DNA from: Knufia peltigerae
Lineage: Eukaryota > Ascomycota > Eurotiomycetes > Chaetothyriales > Trichomeriaceae
DNA: 64,000 nucleotides
Assembly: GCA_030247855.1 (NCBI GenBank)
Contig: JAPDRN010000004.1
Coordinates: 558,001-622,000, forward strand
Direction of reading: 5' to 3'
A model generated the notes under the pieces. It saw only the letters and a program-made list of their open reading frames with translations, did no database searches and had not been told where the DNA came from. Below are positions 1 to 12,146 of the stretch, piece after piece. The translations under genes and the position numbers were made by a program. How positions within the stretch are numbered: the stretch's first letter is position 1; every line of letters begins with the position of its first letter.

Positions 1-84
1 TGAAGACAGATACTGGTACGGGCCGCGGGACTCATTCAGACTTCTCCCTATCTTATAAGTGAGAAGTGTTCCGCATGACGCCAG

Positions 85-2553
85 ATGTCTAATTTCTATG
101 CCCGATATGTGCCGCCAGCGAAAAGCGGCCATGTCTCCAATCCTCCCCCAGTACTCGAGAAGCGCAAGCGAGATCCCGAGGCGCCATCGGGCAACAAGAA
201 AAGCAAGAAGATAAAGACTGCCACGAAATCCGAACCTCTAGAAACTTCTCACCCAACTGATCACGAGACTGAGAATGTAATTGCTACGAATGGAAGTCCG
301 GAATCAGACTCGAAGAATGTGATTGACAAGCATCGGGTTACCAAACATGTCTCGGACGAAATTGCTGTCAAGACAAAGAAGGCAAAGTCAAAAACAAAAG
401 AAGCCATAAGTCGCGATGACTCTGTAACGGAATCGGCGAAGCGCAAAGACAAGAGAAGAGAAAAGTCGAAAACTGCACAAATTGAAGGAGGAAACGGCGA
501 TTCTGAGGAAGAGCAAGACCGGCGGCGCTCCTCTGTTCTTTCGAAGTTTGCAAAAGCTAAACAGCTGGAGAACAAGGATTTCAAACAAGATGATCTAATC
601 TCCAGAGAACCGACGACTGAGCTGCACGGCCTGGAGCCGATACCTCAACCCGAACAGGTTGACACGGTTCCTGAGAAACCAACATATTCTACACTTCCTG
701 CCTGGCAACAATCCCCTACAACTGTTCCGCTCGTCTCCACTGCCACTTTCGAGTCACTCGGAGTGTCCAGTGACCTACTTGAAAACCTGAAAAAGGTCAA
801 CATCGAAGAGGCCTTCCCTGTACAAGCAAGTGTGGTGCCTTTGTTACTGGAAGGCCCAAGTCAGTACCCTGGCGATGTCTGTGTATCAGCCGCCACTGGC
901 TCTGGGAAGACATTGGCATACGTGCTGCCAATTATCTCTAGTCTGAGAAGTGTGGTCGGCACAAAGCTGAGGGCAGTGATTGTGGTTCCCACAAGAGAAC
1001 TCGTGAAACAAGTACGCGAGCTGTGCGAAATTTGTGCCGCTGGAAGTTCTCTCACTATAGCTACTGCTGTAGGCAGCAAGACTCTCCGGGAGGAGCAGCA
1101 ACTACTTGTGGAGGAACAAATGGTCTACGATATGGAAGCATTCCAGAGGGGGCTGCAAGCCAAGGTTGACTGGTCTACAACTTCATTCGAAAGCCTATTA
1201 CGAAAGGTGCAGACAGAAGAGTCTCTTTACTCACTTGGCTATGTCACTCGCTACAAGTCCAAAGCGGATGTACTAATAACTACTCCTGGTCGTCTTGTCG
1301 AACACCTCAAAAATACTCCTGGCTTTAATCTCGATTATGTGAAGTGGTTAGTAGTGGATGAAGCTGATCGACTATTGAACGAAAGCTATCAGGAGTGGAT
1401 TGACGCAGTATCTCCTGCTCTGGAATCACGAGCAGCCACACGAGAGAGGGATGTGCTTCTCGAGTCTATGCGAATGGACCCTCCACAACGAAGGGTCACG
1501 AAAGTACTGCTTTCTGCAACGATGACGCGCGACATCTCCAAGCTCAATGCTTTAGGTTTGCGTAATCCAAAGTTGATAGTCCTAAGAGGTTCTTCTCAAC
1601 TGGAGGGTCCGCAATCGACTGCTGGCGAAACGTCTCCCAACGACGCTGGTCTTGTTACAGAAATCGGCGAAGATGCTTTCCACTTGCCGCCGTCTCTGAT
1701 TGAGACAGCAGTCCCCGTGCCTGACGGCTCTGAGAAGCCTTTATACCTGCTTACGTTACTCAAGGATGAAATTGGGATTCTACCAGCCCAAAAAAATCAA
1801 CACACTAAAGGTGGCTCTTCTAAAGATGATTCAACTTCAGAGTCAGACTCCAGCTCAGATTCGGATTCGGATACAACCTCAGATTCGGAGTCATCATCTG
1901 CTACTAGCTCATCTGAGTCTTCAGTGACTGATAGTACGAGCAGTGATGAGTCTGACGGGCCTGACCAAGGTAGCCACAAGCCTCCAAAACAGCGAAAGAA
2001 CCAGAATGAGCTTACGATCAGCGACAAGACACCTCGTGCACTTGTCTTCACAAGATCGACAGCTTCAGCAAATAGGCTGTCTAGACTGCTGTCACTCCTG
2101 TGGCCAGATCTCGCCTCTCGTATATCCACGTTGACAAGGAGTACAGCTTCATCAGCTTCATCACGCCGTGCGCTATCTTTGTTTAGAAGATCCAAAGTCC
2201 TCGTCCTGGTCTGCACCGACCGAGCTTCACGTGGTTTAGACGTACCAGGTCTTGAGCATGTTATTTCCTACGATGTGCCGACCAGTCCGTCGACTTATGT
2301 TCACCGTGTCGGGCGGACAGCTCGGGCAGGGAAACAAGGCCAAGCATGGACCATTGTTGAGCATCGAGAAGGCGCCTGGTTCTGGCGTGAAATAGGGGGA
2401 AAGGGCCTGAAATCCAGTACCACTGGCGATGATCATCAACTACAGAGAAGCAGCAAAATCAGGCGCTTAATCATTCAGGTGGCCACTGATACAATGAAGC
2501 AGGAGTACGATGTAGCTCTGACGAAATTGGGCACGGAAGCACGGGGATCTTAG
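85..2553 (+). CDS. DBP6: DEAD-box ATP-dependent RNA helicase, Dbp6 type
   Basis: Single-exon 822-residue DEAD-box helicase. Seen: motif I AATGSGKT (about residues 269-276), Ia PTREL, TPGRL, motif II DEAD (425-428), SAT (about 477-479), then in the second RecA domain VFTRSTASANRL, TDRASRGLD and HRVGRTARAG (about 740). The first 200 residues are Lys/Glu-rich, as in nucleolar helicases. A Ser/Asp-rich stretch at about 575-635 lies between the two RecA domains. The extended region between Ia and TPGRL and the overall layout fit Dbp6/DDX51, which acts in early 60S ribosomal subunit assembly in the nucleolus; that role comes from the family. The start is the first in-frame ATG; the window begins 84 bases upstream. 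A 5-codon ORF at 75-92 overlaps the start in another frame. The other possibility is a different nucleolar DEAD-box paralogue. Confidence 0.88.
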   Translation: MSNFYARYVPPAKSGHVSNPPPVLEKRKRDPEAPSGNKKSKKIKTATKSEPLETSHPTDHETENVIATNGSPESDSKNVIDKHRVTKHVSDEIAVKTKKAKSKTKEAISRDDSVTESAKRKDKRREKSKTAQIEGGNGDSEEEQDRRRSSVLSKFAKAKQLENKDFKQDDLISREPTTELHGLEPIPQPEQVDTVPEKPTYSTLPAWQQSPTTVPLVSTATFESLGVSSDLLENLKKVNIEEAFPVQASVVPLLLEGPSQYPGDVCVSAATGSGKTLAYVLPIISSLRSVVGTKLRAVIVVPTRELVKQVRELCEICAAGSSLTIATAVGSKTLREEQQLLVEEQMVYDMEAFQRGLQAKVDWSTTSFESLLRKVQTEESLYSLGYVTRYKSKADVLITTPGRLVEHLKNTPGFNLDYVKWLVVDEADRLLNESYQEWIDAVSPALESRAATRERDVLLESMRMDPPQRRVTKVLLSATMTRDISKLNALGLRNPKLIVLRGSSQLEGPQSTAGETSPNDAGLVTEIGEDAFHLPPSLIETAVPVPDGSEKPLYLLTLLKDEIGILPAQKNQHTKGGSSKDDSTSESDSSSDSDSDTTSDSESSSATSSSESSVTDSTSSDESDGPDQGSHKPPKQRKNQNELTISDKTPRALVFTRSTASANRLSRLLSLLWPDLASRISTLTRSTASSASSRRALSLFRRSKVLVLVCTDRASRGLDVPGLEHVISYDVPTSPSTYVHRVGRTARAGKQGQAWTIVEHREGAWFWREIGGKGLKSSTTGDDHQLQRSSKIRRLIIQVATDTMKQEYDVALTKLGTEARGS

Positions 2554-5500
2554 CACTCCGGCCCAGCAATTGACAGCAAAAGGCCGTTTCGAAATGCTGA
2601 TCCAACGGCTGGCTTTGGCATTTGAGGTTAACTGGTGCACCGAGTTCAACAAGTCAATCCCTCGGTCTACAAGCCCCTGTTTCCGAGCAACTTCCAGATA
2701 CAAACTACATTGATTACATGAGGTCGCTTCGAACCACTAGGCAAGCCTGGGGTACTTAGTCGTTCGGCTATGCACCACCGTCAGGTGGCGACAGCTCATC
2801 TAGCTCATGTTGGACATCTTATAGCTGCAAGTGGTTCTCTTGGTGGATATTCTACCTCGGAAGAAAGACTACTACACGGCCAAACTCCGATGTTCGACTC
2901 TGAATAACGAGTAAGAAGGATTCTTCCATGAACCACAATTTGATTCGGCCTCGGTCGGTGCTGAGCGAGCACCTGGTAGGGACCCGTATTGATTAATCTT
3001 AACAATTACTCGAAGTCCAAGCTCCTGGTCCAGCCTCTTTGACAAGTGATCTCGGTATTTATTATTTATGAATCATGATTATCAACATCGGTTTCATTAC
3101 CATTGGTGCTCCTGTTGATTTTTTCGGCCGAACATGTCTGGCGGGACAATCTCAAGGTATGTCACGAGGGGAATCAGATACTCATGGCTGCGAATATTGC
3201 CTTTGCGAAACCTCTCAAGGTCAAGAACTAGGGATTGTAATACTAGGGTTCTTCATGCAAACAGTCACACGATAGTGACCTAAAAAGACACAGTGTCGTG
3301 TCTGGATATGGTCGATTGTGGATCTATTGATCCGAAGTCCGACGAGCACTGTACAGCTAGGTCAGGCTCTGGTATGACCACCTCTTTTAACCTCGTCTTC
3401 GGGACCCCGCGGAGGAGTTCAGTCAGGGCATGGGTTTTACCATCACGAGTACGAACGCGGAGTACAGATACCGCGCTTACGATATGAAAGGTCCCCAACA
3501 AAAAAACAGGATTCTGATCCCTGCACACCACGGTCTCGGCCGTAGCCTGTTGGTCTTTTCTAGGCCGAATGCGGAATCCTATAGACGATTAAGTAGCTAC
3601 TTGCTGAAGAAGAAGACATGCATACAGGTCGAAATGATAAAGGGAACGAGCATTGGATCCACCTTCGCATCATATGCAGCCTCGTCAGTCGTCCACGAGC
3701 GAAGCGATTCTTTGACCTTGGACATGAACAGTTAAAGCAGTTGAAACACCATAGGTCCGTCATCCAGTCCCCTGAGAAGGACTCAATACGAGTCCTTTTT
3801 TCCGGTAATTCTTGGATTGTTATGATTATATCATCCACACACACCTCTCACCTTGGGACTCGTCTTTTTTCTTTGGTGCACATGGTTCCGGTAGGTTTTG
3901 TATTGTGTTCACTGTCACAGTGCCACCCCTCGCCGGTATCTACAGTATCACCGATGAGTGTTACTGTACATTCCTTTACCGGTCTTGTCTTGCCTCGCCT
4001 CCGGCCTTTTCGTTTGTCTCTTTTTCGGGATTGTTGGGCTTCAATGTCTTGTACGCGCCCTCTGCCCCTTTGCTACCACTCTTTCCTAGCAAGGTGCCTA
4101 TTTCAGTCGATTTACTTTTGAAGAGGCCGCTCAAGCCGGCATCAGGTATTGTACTTTTCTCGTTCGCGCTCTGTGAAAGGTATATTTGCGCCATTACTTC
4201 CTGTGAGGATGAGGATGAGGTGGTATTGTGGCAAGCCAGCCAAGCCGTTCGTATACCACCGACGTCGTTGCCACTCACTTCCTTTGGAGTCTCGACTGCT
4301 ACCGAGATAGGAACATGGAGACAACCCCGAAGCAGGTAACGACGCATGGGCATGTCAAGTTTCTAGATTACTCTGCTTATTTTGAAAAAAGTCTTGGTAA
4401 ATGGTTCCCAAGAAATCAAGATTTCAACCCTGGAGTCGACATGTCAACAACGTCATTGCCTCACACAGAGACAGACTATACGAGGGTGGTGGGACAGAGG
4501 GACGAGTCGTCGAGGAGGTGCGAGCTCTCTGATGATGATTTGGGACTACCTTGACCAACATACGAGACTACCTGTATTGACGTCCCATGCAAGAGGTCTT
4601 TCCGGTAGTAGCGTACTCTTTCCGCATATCTTCACATAGACTGGCCCTACAGTTGGTAAATTTGTAGGACTCCGTCAACAGACAAAGGTGAACAGCTCGG
4701 TCAGATAAGTAGGCTGACTGTATCGACCACTTTGCAACAATAATCCCTTCTGCAGCTGACCAATCGAGCGACGAACCAAATACCTTTCTTTTCATTTCTT
4801 TTTACGTTATTTACTTTTTGCCCCTCGTAGGAGGGGTGGTCACGAGAAGACGACTGTACCGGCGAGTACGAGTATATCAACCACCTGACAAGGGGGATTT
4901 CTTCGTCGGCCAAACACACAATCCGCGGAGATATATAGTAGATCATGATGGAGCCTGCTTAATCATGACCCTGAATGCAAGGGTGTCGGTCACTGACCAA
5001 ACAGACCAAGGACAACTTGGATCACCATTTGAGTCTTTTTTTTTTTACTTCTGGAGTCAAAAATCCCAATTCTTGTACTATCCAAAGGCGGCATGGTTTT
5101 TGACGTGCACATATATTGACATTGACGGCCGACGAATACAGCATGTTGGACAACCTCAGCATCGGGTTTCACTGTTCCCATTTGAACAAACTGGCAGCCA
5201 AACCACCTGACATGCCCATTCGTTTTCAGTAGCGCCGTGTCCCCCAAAAGAACAAGGTCGGAAGAAAAACAAATCGCTGAACCGTGAAGCACAAAGCTTG
5301 CATGCAACATTTCGAAAATTCGCCATGCAATTTTCTAGACGAGTCAAGGCCGTTTCGTCGTTAACTTTGGACCATCAATCCATCCAATTTTTTCAATGTG
5401 ATTGTGAGGATGACATGCGATGCTTGAATGGACCGGAGGGGAATTAGTTCTTCTCTGCGTAGTCGACACGTTCCAATTTTCAATGTTGGGATACTCTTTG

Positions 5501-5571
5501 CAAGGTATTGGTGGCGAGGGCAGGACTGTAAAGTTGCGTGGTGCGAGTCTCTCAAGTACTACTCCGGCTGT
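2554..5571. other. 3-kb intergenic region
   Basis: No recognisable gene. Many overlapping short ORFs on both strands, the longest about 175 codons, have no domain or consistent coding character. It lies between the 3' ends of the convergent DBP6 and tandem-BTB genes, so it should hold two 3' UTRs. A short hairpin followed by six T lies at 3777-3801. Confidence 0.6.
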
Positions 5572-8285
5572 TCAATTCAAAAAAGCACGTCTGGCGTTAC
5601 GTGCCCTTTCGGTCGAGTAGGCATCAATCTTTACGCCGACAAAAACCATCTCGTATCCTCCCCTTATAGTGTCATGCTGACTAGGTTGGACTCGCAAGCG
5701 CCACTGACCCGTCCTGATCGTCCATTCTCCAAGATCGCCTTGGCTGCTTTGTCTTTTTCTCTTCTTGGTCGAAGGTTCGGCCAATCGACCTGTCTGAATG
5801 GGTGGCACCGGTAGGGATCTGGTGCCACCAGCCCCTTGAACTGTCGGACCAGGTTGAGTTTGTCGGGTCTGGGGACGTCGCTGCTGTGTGGCGGCGGCTG
5901 CTTTGTTCGATGGCGCTCCTTCGCTCATGATGTCTGATTCGGACTCGGACTCGGTAGGCGCAACGGACGGACCATGCTGCATGATCTGTCCGGCTACGCT
6001 GTCCCAGTCGATCGTGTACGTCTCTCCATCCAAAGTGATGTCCGTTGCAGGTTCGAAGCGGACCTTGACCCGGTCTTCACTGAGTGGCGTGTGCCCCGGG
6101 CTGGCCGACTGTGACGAACGGCCCCCGGACAGCATCATCAACCCCAACGGCGCATTCGTAGGTAGATTCATCTTGTTGGCCACGACCTGGAACAAGGAAG
6201 ATACTCTGGCTTTGGCGAGGCCGTGAAAGTCGGCCCTCATGTCGGTCAAATCGAGAACAGTGCTCTCACTGCCCACCTCGACGACCATCTCGTAAGAAGT
6301 GTCGTCTACAAATGGTCTGGCGTAGTAGACCCATCCTTCCCCAACAGTTTTCTCTCCGGATGAATCGTCGCTGGTGTATGATACCCCGGATGGTTTCACA
6401 TCCTCCAATCTCAAACATATCTCCTGCTTTTGTCTCTCCGAGTTGTAACTGATCTCGTGGGCGATGATTTTCTGTTCGAGGCCGCGTAGGTGGAAGTATC
6501 GACAGTCACGCAGTAATTCGGCTCGGTGGACTTCGTTTCTGATGTGGAGTGGATAGCCACGTAGAAGATGCAGAAGTTCCGCGAAGATATCGGCAGACCG
6601 ACCTGGGACATACGGGGGTGTGATGGATGGTGGTCGAAGTAGGCCACGCCTATCGAGCCCAGGGAAGACTTCTCCGGGAGTTGAAAAGAAAACCGCAAAC
6701 CCCAGTGAGAAGAAGTTGGGTGAGTTTCCTGGTTCGGAGAAAATGTCTTTAGGTATTTGAAAATGTCGCTCTCCTATCTGAATGTAGATCTCGGATTCGA
6801 ATAATTGATCGATTAGACGTGGCACTGAGATAGGGTTAGTTGACACAGTTGGTGTCTCCGAACGACTTACAGCTGTAGAACTGCGCGTCTGCAAACAATT
6901 TTACAAAATGAGTGCCGTCCACGGGTTTGACATGGTAACCTGTTAATCAGTCAATACTGTGCAGTGACCTTGAAATTTGTCCGACCTTGTAAATGACGCG
7001 CTACATCTCGAAAGGTAGCAGGATCTCGATCGATGTAGAGTGTTCTAACACCTCCAGACTCCTCATTCTGCCTGATCTGTTCCTCGAAGAACTGTGTGAA
7101 GTAGGACGGTGCTACACCAGGGAGTTAGCGGGTTCCAATATCATGGTCAGAAGCAGTGACGGACGCACCATCCGATGAAATAGATGCTCCAGATAGCCTG
7201 AATAGCTCTGATCCTATTTGGATAGGAAAGACTTTCTCCGGCGGTAGGATCGAAGGTGGATGAGCTGCGGGTGGTCGGTTGCTACTCTGCCTTTGTCTAG
7301 TTGACGTCTGGGATGGGTTCAATGGATTCAAAGATGGTCGCGCAGTCGACTCTGATGACTGCCGTGCTCTCCGTTGGCCGGAAGAAGTACCTGTCGTCAG
7401 GATCTGCCGGGAACCAGTCGGAAGATCTGAGGAGGTAGATCCTTCATCAGGTGATGTTAGGCCGACGCCTGACATTCGCTCAAAATTGATAGAATGAGGG
7501 TTTGTGACAGCAGAGTCAACACCCAACGCAGCTATCGGCTCAGACGAAACCCGGACCTTCTTATCGGCGACCGGAGTTGTCGTGTTCGAGCTTGATTTTC
7601 GCTTCAGAGCTGATCGAGGAAGCGATGGCTGAATAAAAGTTGCTACCACGCCAGTAGCATTGGGAGCCCTACTTGTTCCAACCGCTGTCGTGATCGGCTG
7701 TGACGGATAAACCGGCGATGTGGAGAGTGCAGTTGTAAATTCTGAAAGGGAGGGTGTATCAAATTCATCAAATGTATGAGTATGTTCGTGCAGTAACTCC
7801 CCTGTCGGTTCATATATTGGTTGAGGTGCAAAGTCAAGGGTACGCCGAGAAGGGGCGGTCCAGAGCTGAGATCCAAGGCCTGAGAAGCCTAGGGTATCGC
7901 TAGTTGCAGCAGATGCATCGATATCAGAGGGAGCAAGGGGTCGGAAGTCAGGATCATGTACAGTGATGGTCGGGTAGTCTTGATCCTGGTCGTGAAGGAA
8001 GACAGGTCGTGTGTCTGGGGAAGAATTAGCGGTGTCAGCAGGCTCGGCGCTCCGGTCAGTGATGGTTGACGACACTTCTGGACGGGCTGCTGTACTGTAA
8101 TGATTAGTAGCTTTAAAACTTGCTCCAGGCGGGAGTGCAGGGCTACTGGCGGTGGCACTGGCGCCCGTGCGACGCCTATCTGGCGCTGAAGAAATGGAGA
8201 TGGCTGGGGAAATCAAGTTGGTATTAGTCGTATCCGAAACAGTGATACTGCCATCAGATGTAAACCTCGAGTGTGGGTCCGTCAT
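5572..8285 (-). CDS. Tandem BTB/POZ domain protein
   Basis: Four exons: 8285-7169, 7111-6986, 6939-6871 and 6824-5572, giving about 854 residues. The three introns (57, 46 and 45 bases) preserve the frame; the second has a weak donor (GTCGGA). The first 360 residues are Ser/Thr/Pro-rich and look disordered. A first BTB/T1-like fold starts at FPIQIGSELFRLS and continues across the introns (SYFTQFFEEQIRQ, LYIDRDPATFRDVARHLQG, FADAQFYSLPRLIDQL). A second begins at IYIQIGERHFQIPKDIF and ends near FHLRGLEQKIIAHEI. This resembles fungal proteins with KCTD-like (potassium channel tetramerisation) BTB domains. The C-terminus is basic (KKRKRQ). Such domains mediate oligomerisation or cullin-3 binding, but the partner here is unknown. 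ATG at 8285 is chosen over a GTG just upstream. Confidence 0.75.
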
Positions 8286-10292
8286 CACTCAGATTGAGGT
8301 AGTGGACTCTGGAAGCCCGGAGCTCATCAATCAGCCCAAGGCCCGAAAACACCCCTACCACAGGCCCCATTCAGCGGACGCGGTCACAAAGGCTGGCCGC
8401 GGCCAGCAGGCGCAGAGCCTGCGCAAAGGCTTCCACGGACCCTTCGGGCACGACAGGCTGGATCGATCTGTCACCCACAAGGGGACCATTGGCCAGGTGT
8501 GCCTTCGTGGGAATGACAGTGGTGGGTCGGCGGGAAGGCTGCTTGCTTTCCGTGATGGTGAATCTTGCTATCTCCGCGATACGAAAATGAATGACTTGTT
8601 GGTGTGGACGGGTCTCGAGTAGGCTTGCTAGCAGCTAAAGACGGCCTGGTCACTTGAGCAGGAGTGCCTGGCGGGCTCTTTGCGAGCGTCACAGCCTGAT
8701 GGAAATCGAAGAAAATGCTCAGGGCCTTCACCTTGTGCGATGAGTAAGGCCTGAGTCATGCAATTAGCTGGAAGTCCATTGGTTTCGGTGGTCTGACAAG
8801 TGTGATGAGAGGAGGCTTATGATGCACGTCGATTACCAACAACCGGCGCCATCGAAGTCAATAACGTCGCAGAATGGGGGTGGAAACAAAAAAGAAGAGG
8901 TTACAAAGGTTTCACTTACTAGATGATATCGTAAACAACGCTGGCTCAACCCCCCAGTGGGGACTTCGATTTCGAGCAAGATTTAGGCGGCCTTCCTTCA
9001 CGAGATGAACTGTGCGTATTGGCAGCTATGGAGGATTTCGAACGACCGAAGTGAGGAAGCGCATACGAATCGTTTCCAAACCTCCGTCCTCAAGTGAAGA
9101 TACTCCAAGGATGCGAGAATAGCTGTCGAATATCATTACACGCTGTGTGCAGTCTTCAGGAAGAGAGCAGGGGGTATCGGAGCCTTGAGAAGCCGGTATT
9201 GTCCAAGGTCGGGGCTAAAAGAGCGGGGGGTACTTTATAGTAGCTCAAGATCGTCCTGGTTCGGGGGGTGGTCACTGGTAATGCTAGATGACGTGCCTCG
9301 GCCAGTCCTGGAAGTATCTCAAGACTCGTGTTGATAGAAACAGCAAACTCAGAGATATTGACCATGGCTATCGTTGAGCTGTTTTCGAGCCACTCTACTA
9401 AAGCCCATCGGTCGCTTCCATACACGAATCGGTTGAGGCCGATGATATGCCTTGGTTAGAGCCTCTGTCTGGATCTGGACGCCGACTTGGTGAGGTCCCA
9501 CTGGCCTGATATTTCTCTGGGTCGGCGGAGCAATATCTTAAGTGCATGTGCATTGATGTCAGATCATCCTCGTGCTGCTCAAGATATGCATTGTAGCAGT
9601 GGGTGAGTCGGTGACAATGGCATCGAGCTCTTCATGTACATGCAAAACCATTCGGTCGCGCGCAATTGCTTCTTATATCTGCTGCATCCCCAGATACTAA
9701 ACCCGTGCTGGCCTGCAGCGATTGTCAGCACATGGTCAACGGCCTCAGCAGGTTGTTTTGTTGCAAAGAAACCTGAACCAATCTTTCGAGGTAGCTTGGG
9801 TCCGCCCCCAAACATGTGTGAGCCAGTCTTGCCCCAATCGCGGTTGATGTTCATGTTACATATAATATTGCGCTGGCAGAGACCTCGATCTGGCCCCAAT
9901 TGCACCAAAAGCACAGTCAGATTATTCACGATAGATACAAGCGATATGACCGTGAAGGGTTTATAGGTATATACACATGTGTTCTGCCGCGGTTGACATC
10001 ATCTGATTCGAGACTCAGCTCGAATCCATCAACGACCTAACAAGAATGTCTTTATGCTTCAAGTTTGGGTCATTTTCGGGTCGCATCGACACGGCGGTTC
10101 TTCTCTGGAGCAAAAAGCAATGTCCGAGTCCTTTTCAATTTCTCTAGAGGTGGCTGAAGATAGAGCGAACCAGCATTAATCTTGCCATGAACAACCTCGA
10201 CCCAAGGTTATCGATCGATAGGCGCCCTGCATTCCAAAATAGACATAATCAAGCCAGAACAATAACATTAGGTTGTGTGGATCTTTTGGGCA
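8286..10292. other. 2-kb intergenic region upstream of the BTB gene
   Basis: No supportable gene. The most structured part is 8392-8424, two GC-rich inverted repeats about 110 bases before the BTB start codon, probably in its promoter or 5' UTR. Short ORFs at 9156-9425 and 9579-9929 have no recognisable domain. Confidence 0.55.
8392..8424. repeat. Two adjacent GC-rich palindromes
   Basis: GCTGGCCGCGGCCAGC at 8392-8407 is a perfect 16-base palindrome. GCGCAG-agc-CTGCGC at 8410-8424 is a perfect 6-base stem with a 3-base loop. Both lie about 110-140 bases upstream of the tandem-BTB start codon, so they may be transcribed in its leader. Confidence 0.6.
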
Positions 10293-11182
10293 TCAGAGAG
10301 TTGTTTTGAATTCTCCTTCACGCTCAACAATGCTTGCCACCGCACGCTTGTAGGCCTCTCTTTCATGGAGCCTAGCCACGTATGCCCAGACCCTTGGGTA
10401 CTGCTCTTTGGTCAGTCCGGAACGGCTCTCACCAGCCTCCAAAGGGAAGGACATCATTATGTCCGCGGCAGTCAAATCTTTTCCACAAAGAAAATTTCCG
10501 CCATCTGGGGCAGTGGCTAATTGCTGTTCAAGAAAATCATAATGAGTCTTGAAATTGCGTTGTAAGAAGGAGGATTCAATCTTGTTTGCAACACCCGCGA
10601 TAATGGGCTTGATGAAGAATGGAGCGGGGGAATTTCGAATCCCTGAAAGACCCTTTAGTACAACCGGCCACCTGCATCGAGAGATAACGTACTATTGACG
10701 ATCACACCCAATAACATCAGCGGCATGATACTACCCTCAGCATAATGCATGAACCTTCTGTGCCGTAGCCAGGCTTCAGTCTCACCGCCGATTTGGCCAT
10801 CTTTACCTTCAGGATATCGTCGAGGGACCAGCCAGCTTCCGTAATAGTCGCAAAAGTACTCGACTATTGCTGCGGACTCTGCAAGAACAATTGGTTTGGT
10901 TGCACCATGCGGAAAGATCTCGACGACCGGAGATTTGCCCAGAGGATCAACATCTTTCAACTCTGGGGGTGCAAGGGCCTCCGCGGTCCGCTTGTATGTT
11001 TTGAGCTCATATGTGAGTCCGATCTCTTCGAAAAACCAAAGAATGCGATGTGAACGAGACACTTCGAGCCTGACTTGTGTCAGGCGCGTACATCTCAATT
11101 GATCCGCGTAGTGGAAAGCTTCCACTCACCAATGAAGGACTATCTTCGGCTTCTCGCCCGCGGCTGGGTTGACTGAGGCCAT
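10293..11182 (-). CDS. Glutathione S-transferase, Gtt1-like
   Basis: Three exons: 11182-11130, 11069-10693 and 10642-10293, giving 259 residues. The introns are 60 and 50 bases; the second has donor GTACGT and branch site TACTAA. The N-terminal thioredoxin-fold half reads KIVLHWLEVSRSHRILWFFEE, then YELKTYKR, APPELKDVDPLGKSPVVEI and VLAESAAIVEYF, the layout of yeast Gtt1 and its fungal relatives. The C-terminal helical half contains the conserved LTAADIMMSFPLEAG near the end. It should conjugate glutathione to electrophiles or reduce peroxides; substrates cannot be predicted. It diverges from the complex I subunit gene at 11674. Start: the only ATG that gives KIVLHW in frame. Confidence 0.88.
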
Positions 11183-11673
11183 GTTCAGCACGACCGAAAC
11201 TTGACTTGTTTCTCGGCTCCGGCAATAAATGCACAAATCACACGGATAGAGATGCGATGAAGATCATGTGTCTCCTTGAATTGGAGCAGGGTTGGTCAGG
11301 GAAGAAGAGCCAAGGTGGAAGGTTACCTAGGTAGGTTCTTTGAAGAGGGCAGGCCATAGTGTCATGTTTCTTGCAAAATACAACACAAGATCAATTAGGC
11401 TTTTCATTGCTCGACGTCTATGGTCTGTGATATCATGTTATGGATACTTGGACTCCTTGTAATCTGTGCTTGCAGAGAGATTGCCGAGGTGATGCATACT
11501 CGTACTCGTATTCGCATCCGTATCAACTGTGGCGCTCTTCTCGAAGCACCGCCACGCCAAGCAAACACCAGCCTCATGCTCCTCCGAACTCAACTTCCAG
11601 TGACATTTGGACATCGCAGTTGTCTCGAACGGAGCTACTCAGACCACGACAACAGACTTAGAGCTTCTCAATC
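11183..11673. other. Shared upstream region of the GST and complex I subunit genes
   Basis: A 491-base divergent promoter region between the GST gene (-) and the complex I subunit gene (+). A stretch of the type ACTCGTACTCGTATTCGCATCC lies around 11498-11522. No gene seen. Confidence 0.5.
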
Positions 11674-12146
11674 ATGGCTGGACCTACGCGTATGTCTACC
11701 AAGCATCACATCACTCTTTTAGGAAAGCCTGAACTGACTATTGTATAGCTCTCCGTCTCGATCCCGCCTACGAGAAATATAACCGTACGTTTACCCTCTA
11801 TCCTCCGACTTGGATCAATGCCCACGACGTACTTTCTTAGCCGAGAGATACGTGGATCGAAGGAAAGAGAAAATGCGCTGACTGGGTAATCACAGAATTA
11901 AACAAGGAGCGATGGAGATACTTCCGATGGACCCCCCGGACAGCGTTTATTTCCTTCATGTATGCGGTTTTTGTGCCAACGGTTGTCGGATATGCCTTCG
12001 CAAAGACTGATGTGAGTAAAATCCTACGACTCCTTGCGAGAAATTCTCTGCCATCAATCTTGTTCGCTGGCTGATACACTACCACTCCCCAGGGCAAATG
12101 GGACATGCGAGCGAAGCTGAAGGGCGATACGATCAGCGAGTTTTAG
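11674..12146 (+). CDS. NADH:ubiquinone oxidoreductase B15/NDUFB4-type subunit
   Basis: Four short exons: 11674-11689, 11749-11784, 11896-12011 and 12093-12146, giving 73 residues. The phases close exactly (222 bases) across introns of 59, 111 and 81 bases. The protein reads MAGPTPLRLDPAYEKYNQL, then ERWRYFRWTPRTAFISF, one membrane segment (FMYAVFVPTVVGYAF), and ends GKWDMRAKLKGDTISEF. The RYFRWTPRTA box and the WDMR...GDTISEF tail are typical of the small fungal complex I subunit related to mammalian NDUFB4 (B15), an accessory subunit of the membrane arm in the mitochondrial inner membrane. Ordinary ORF scanning misses this gene because no exon exceeds 40 codons. Confidence 0.85.

Noticed and set aside
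3618..4339. Overlapping + ORFs of 167 and 175 codons in the 3-kb gap
   Set aside because: No domain, no consistent splice continuation and two frames overlap each other; no support as genes.
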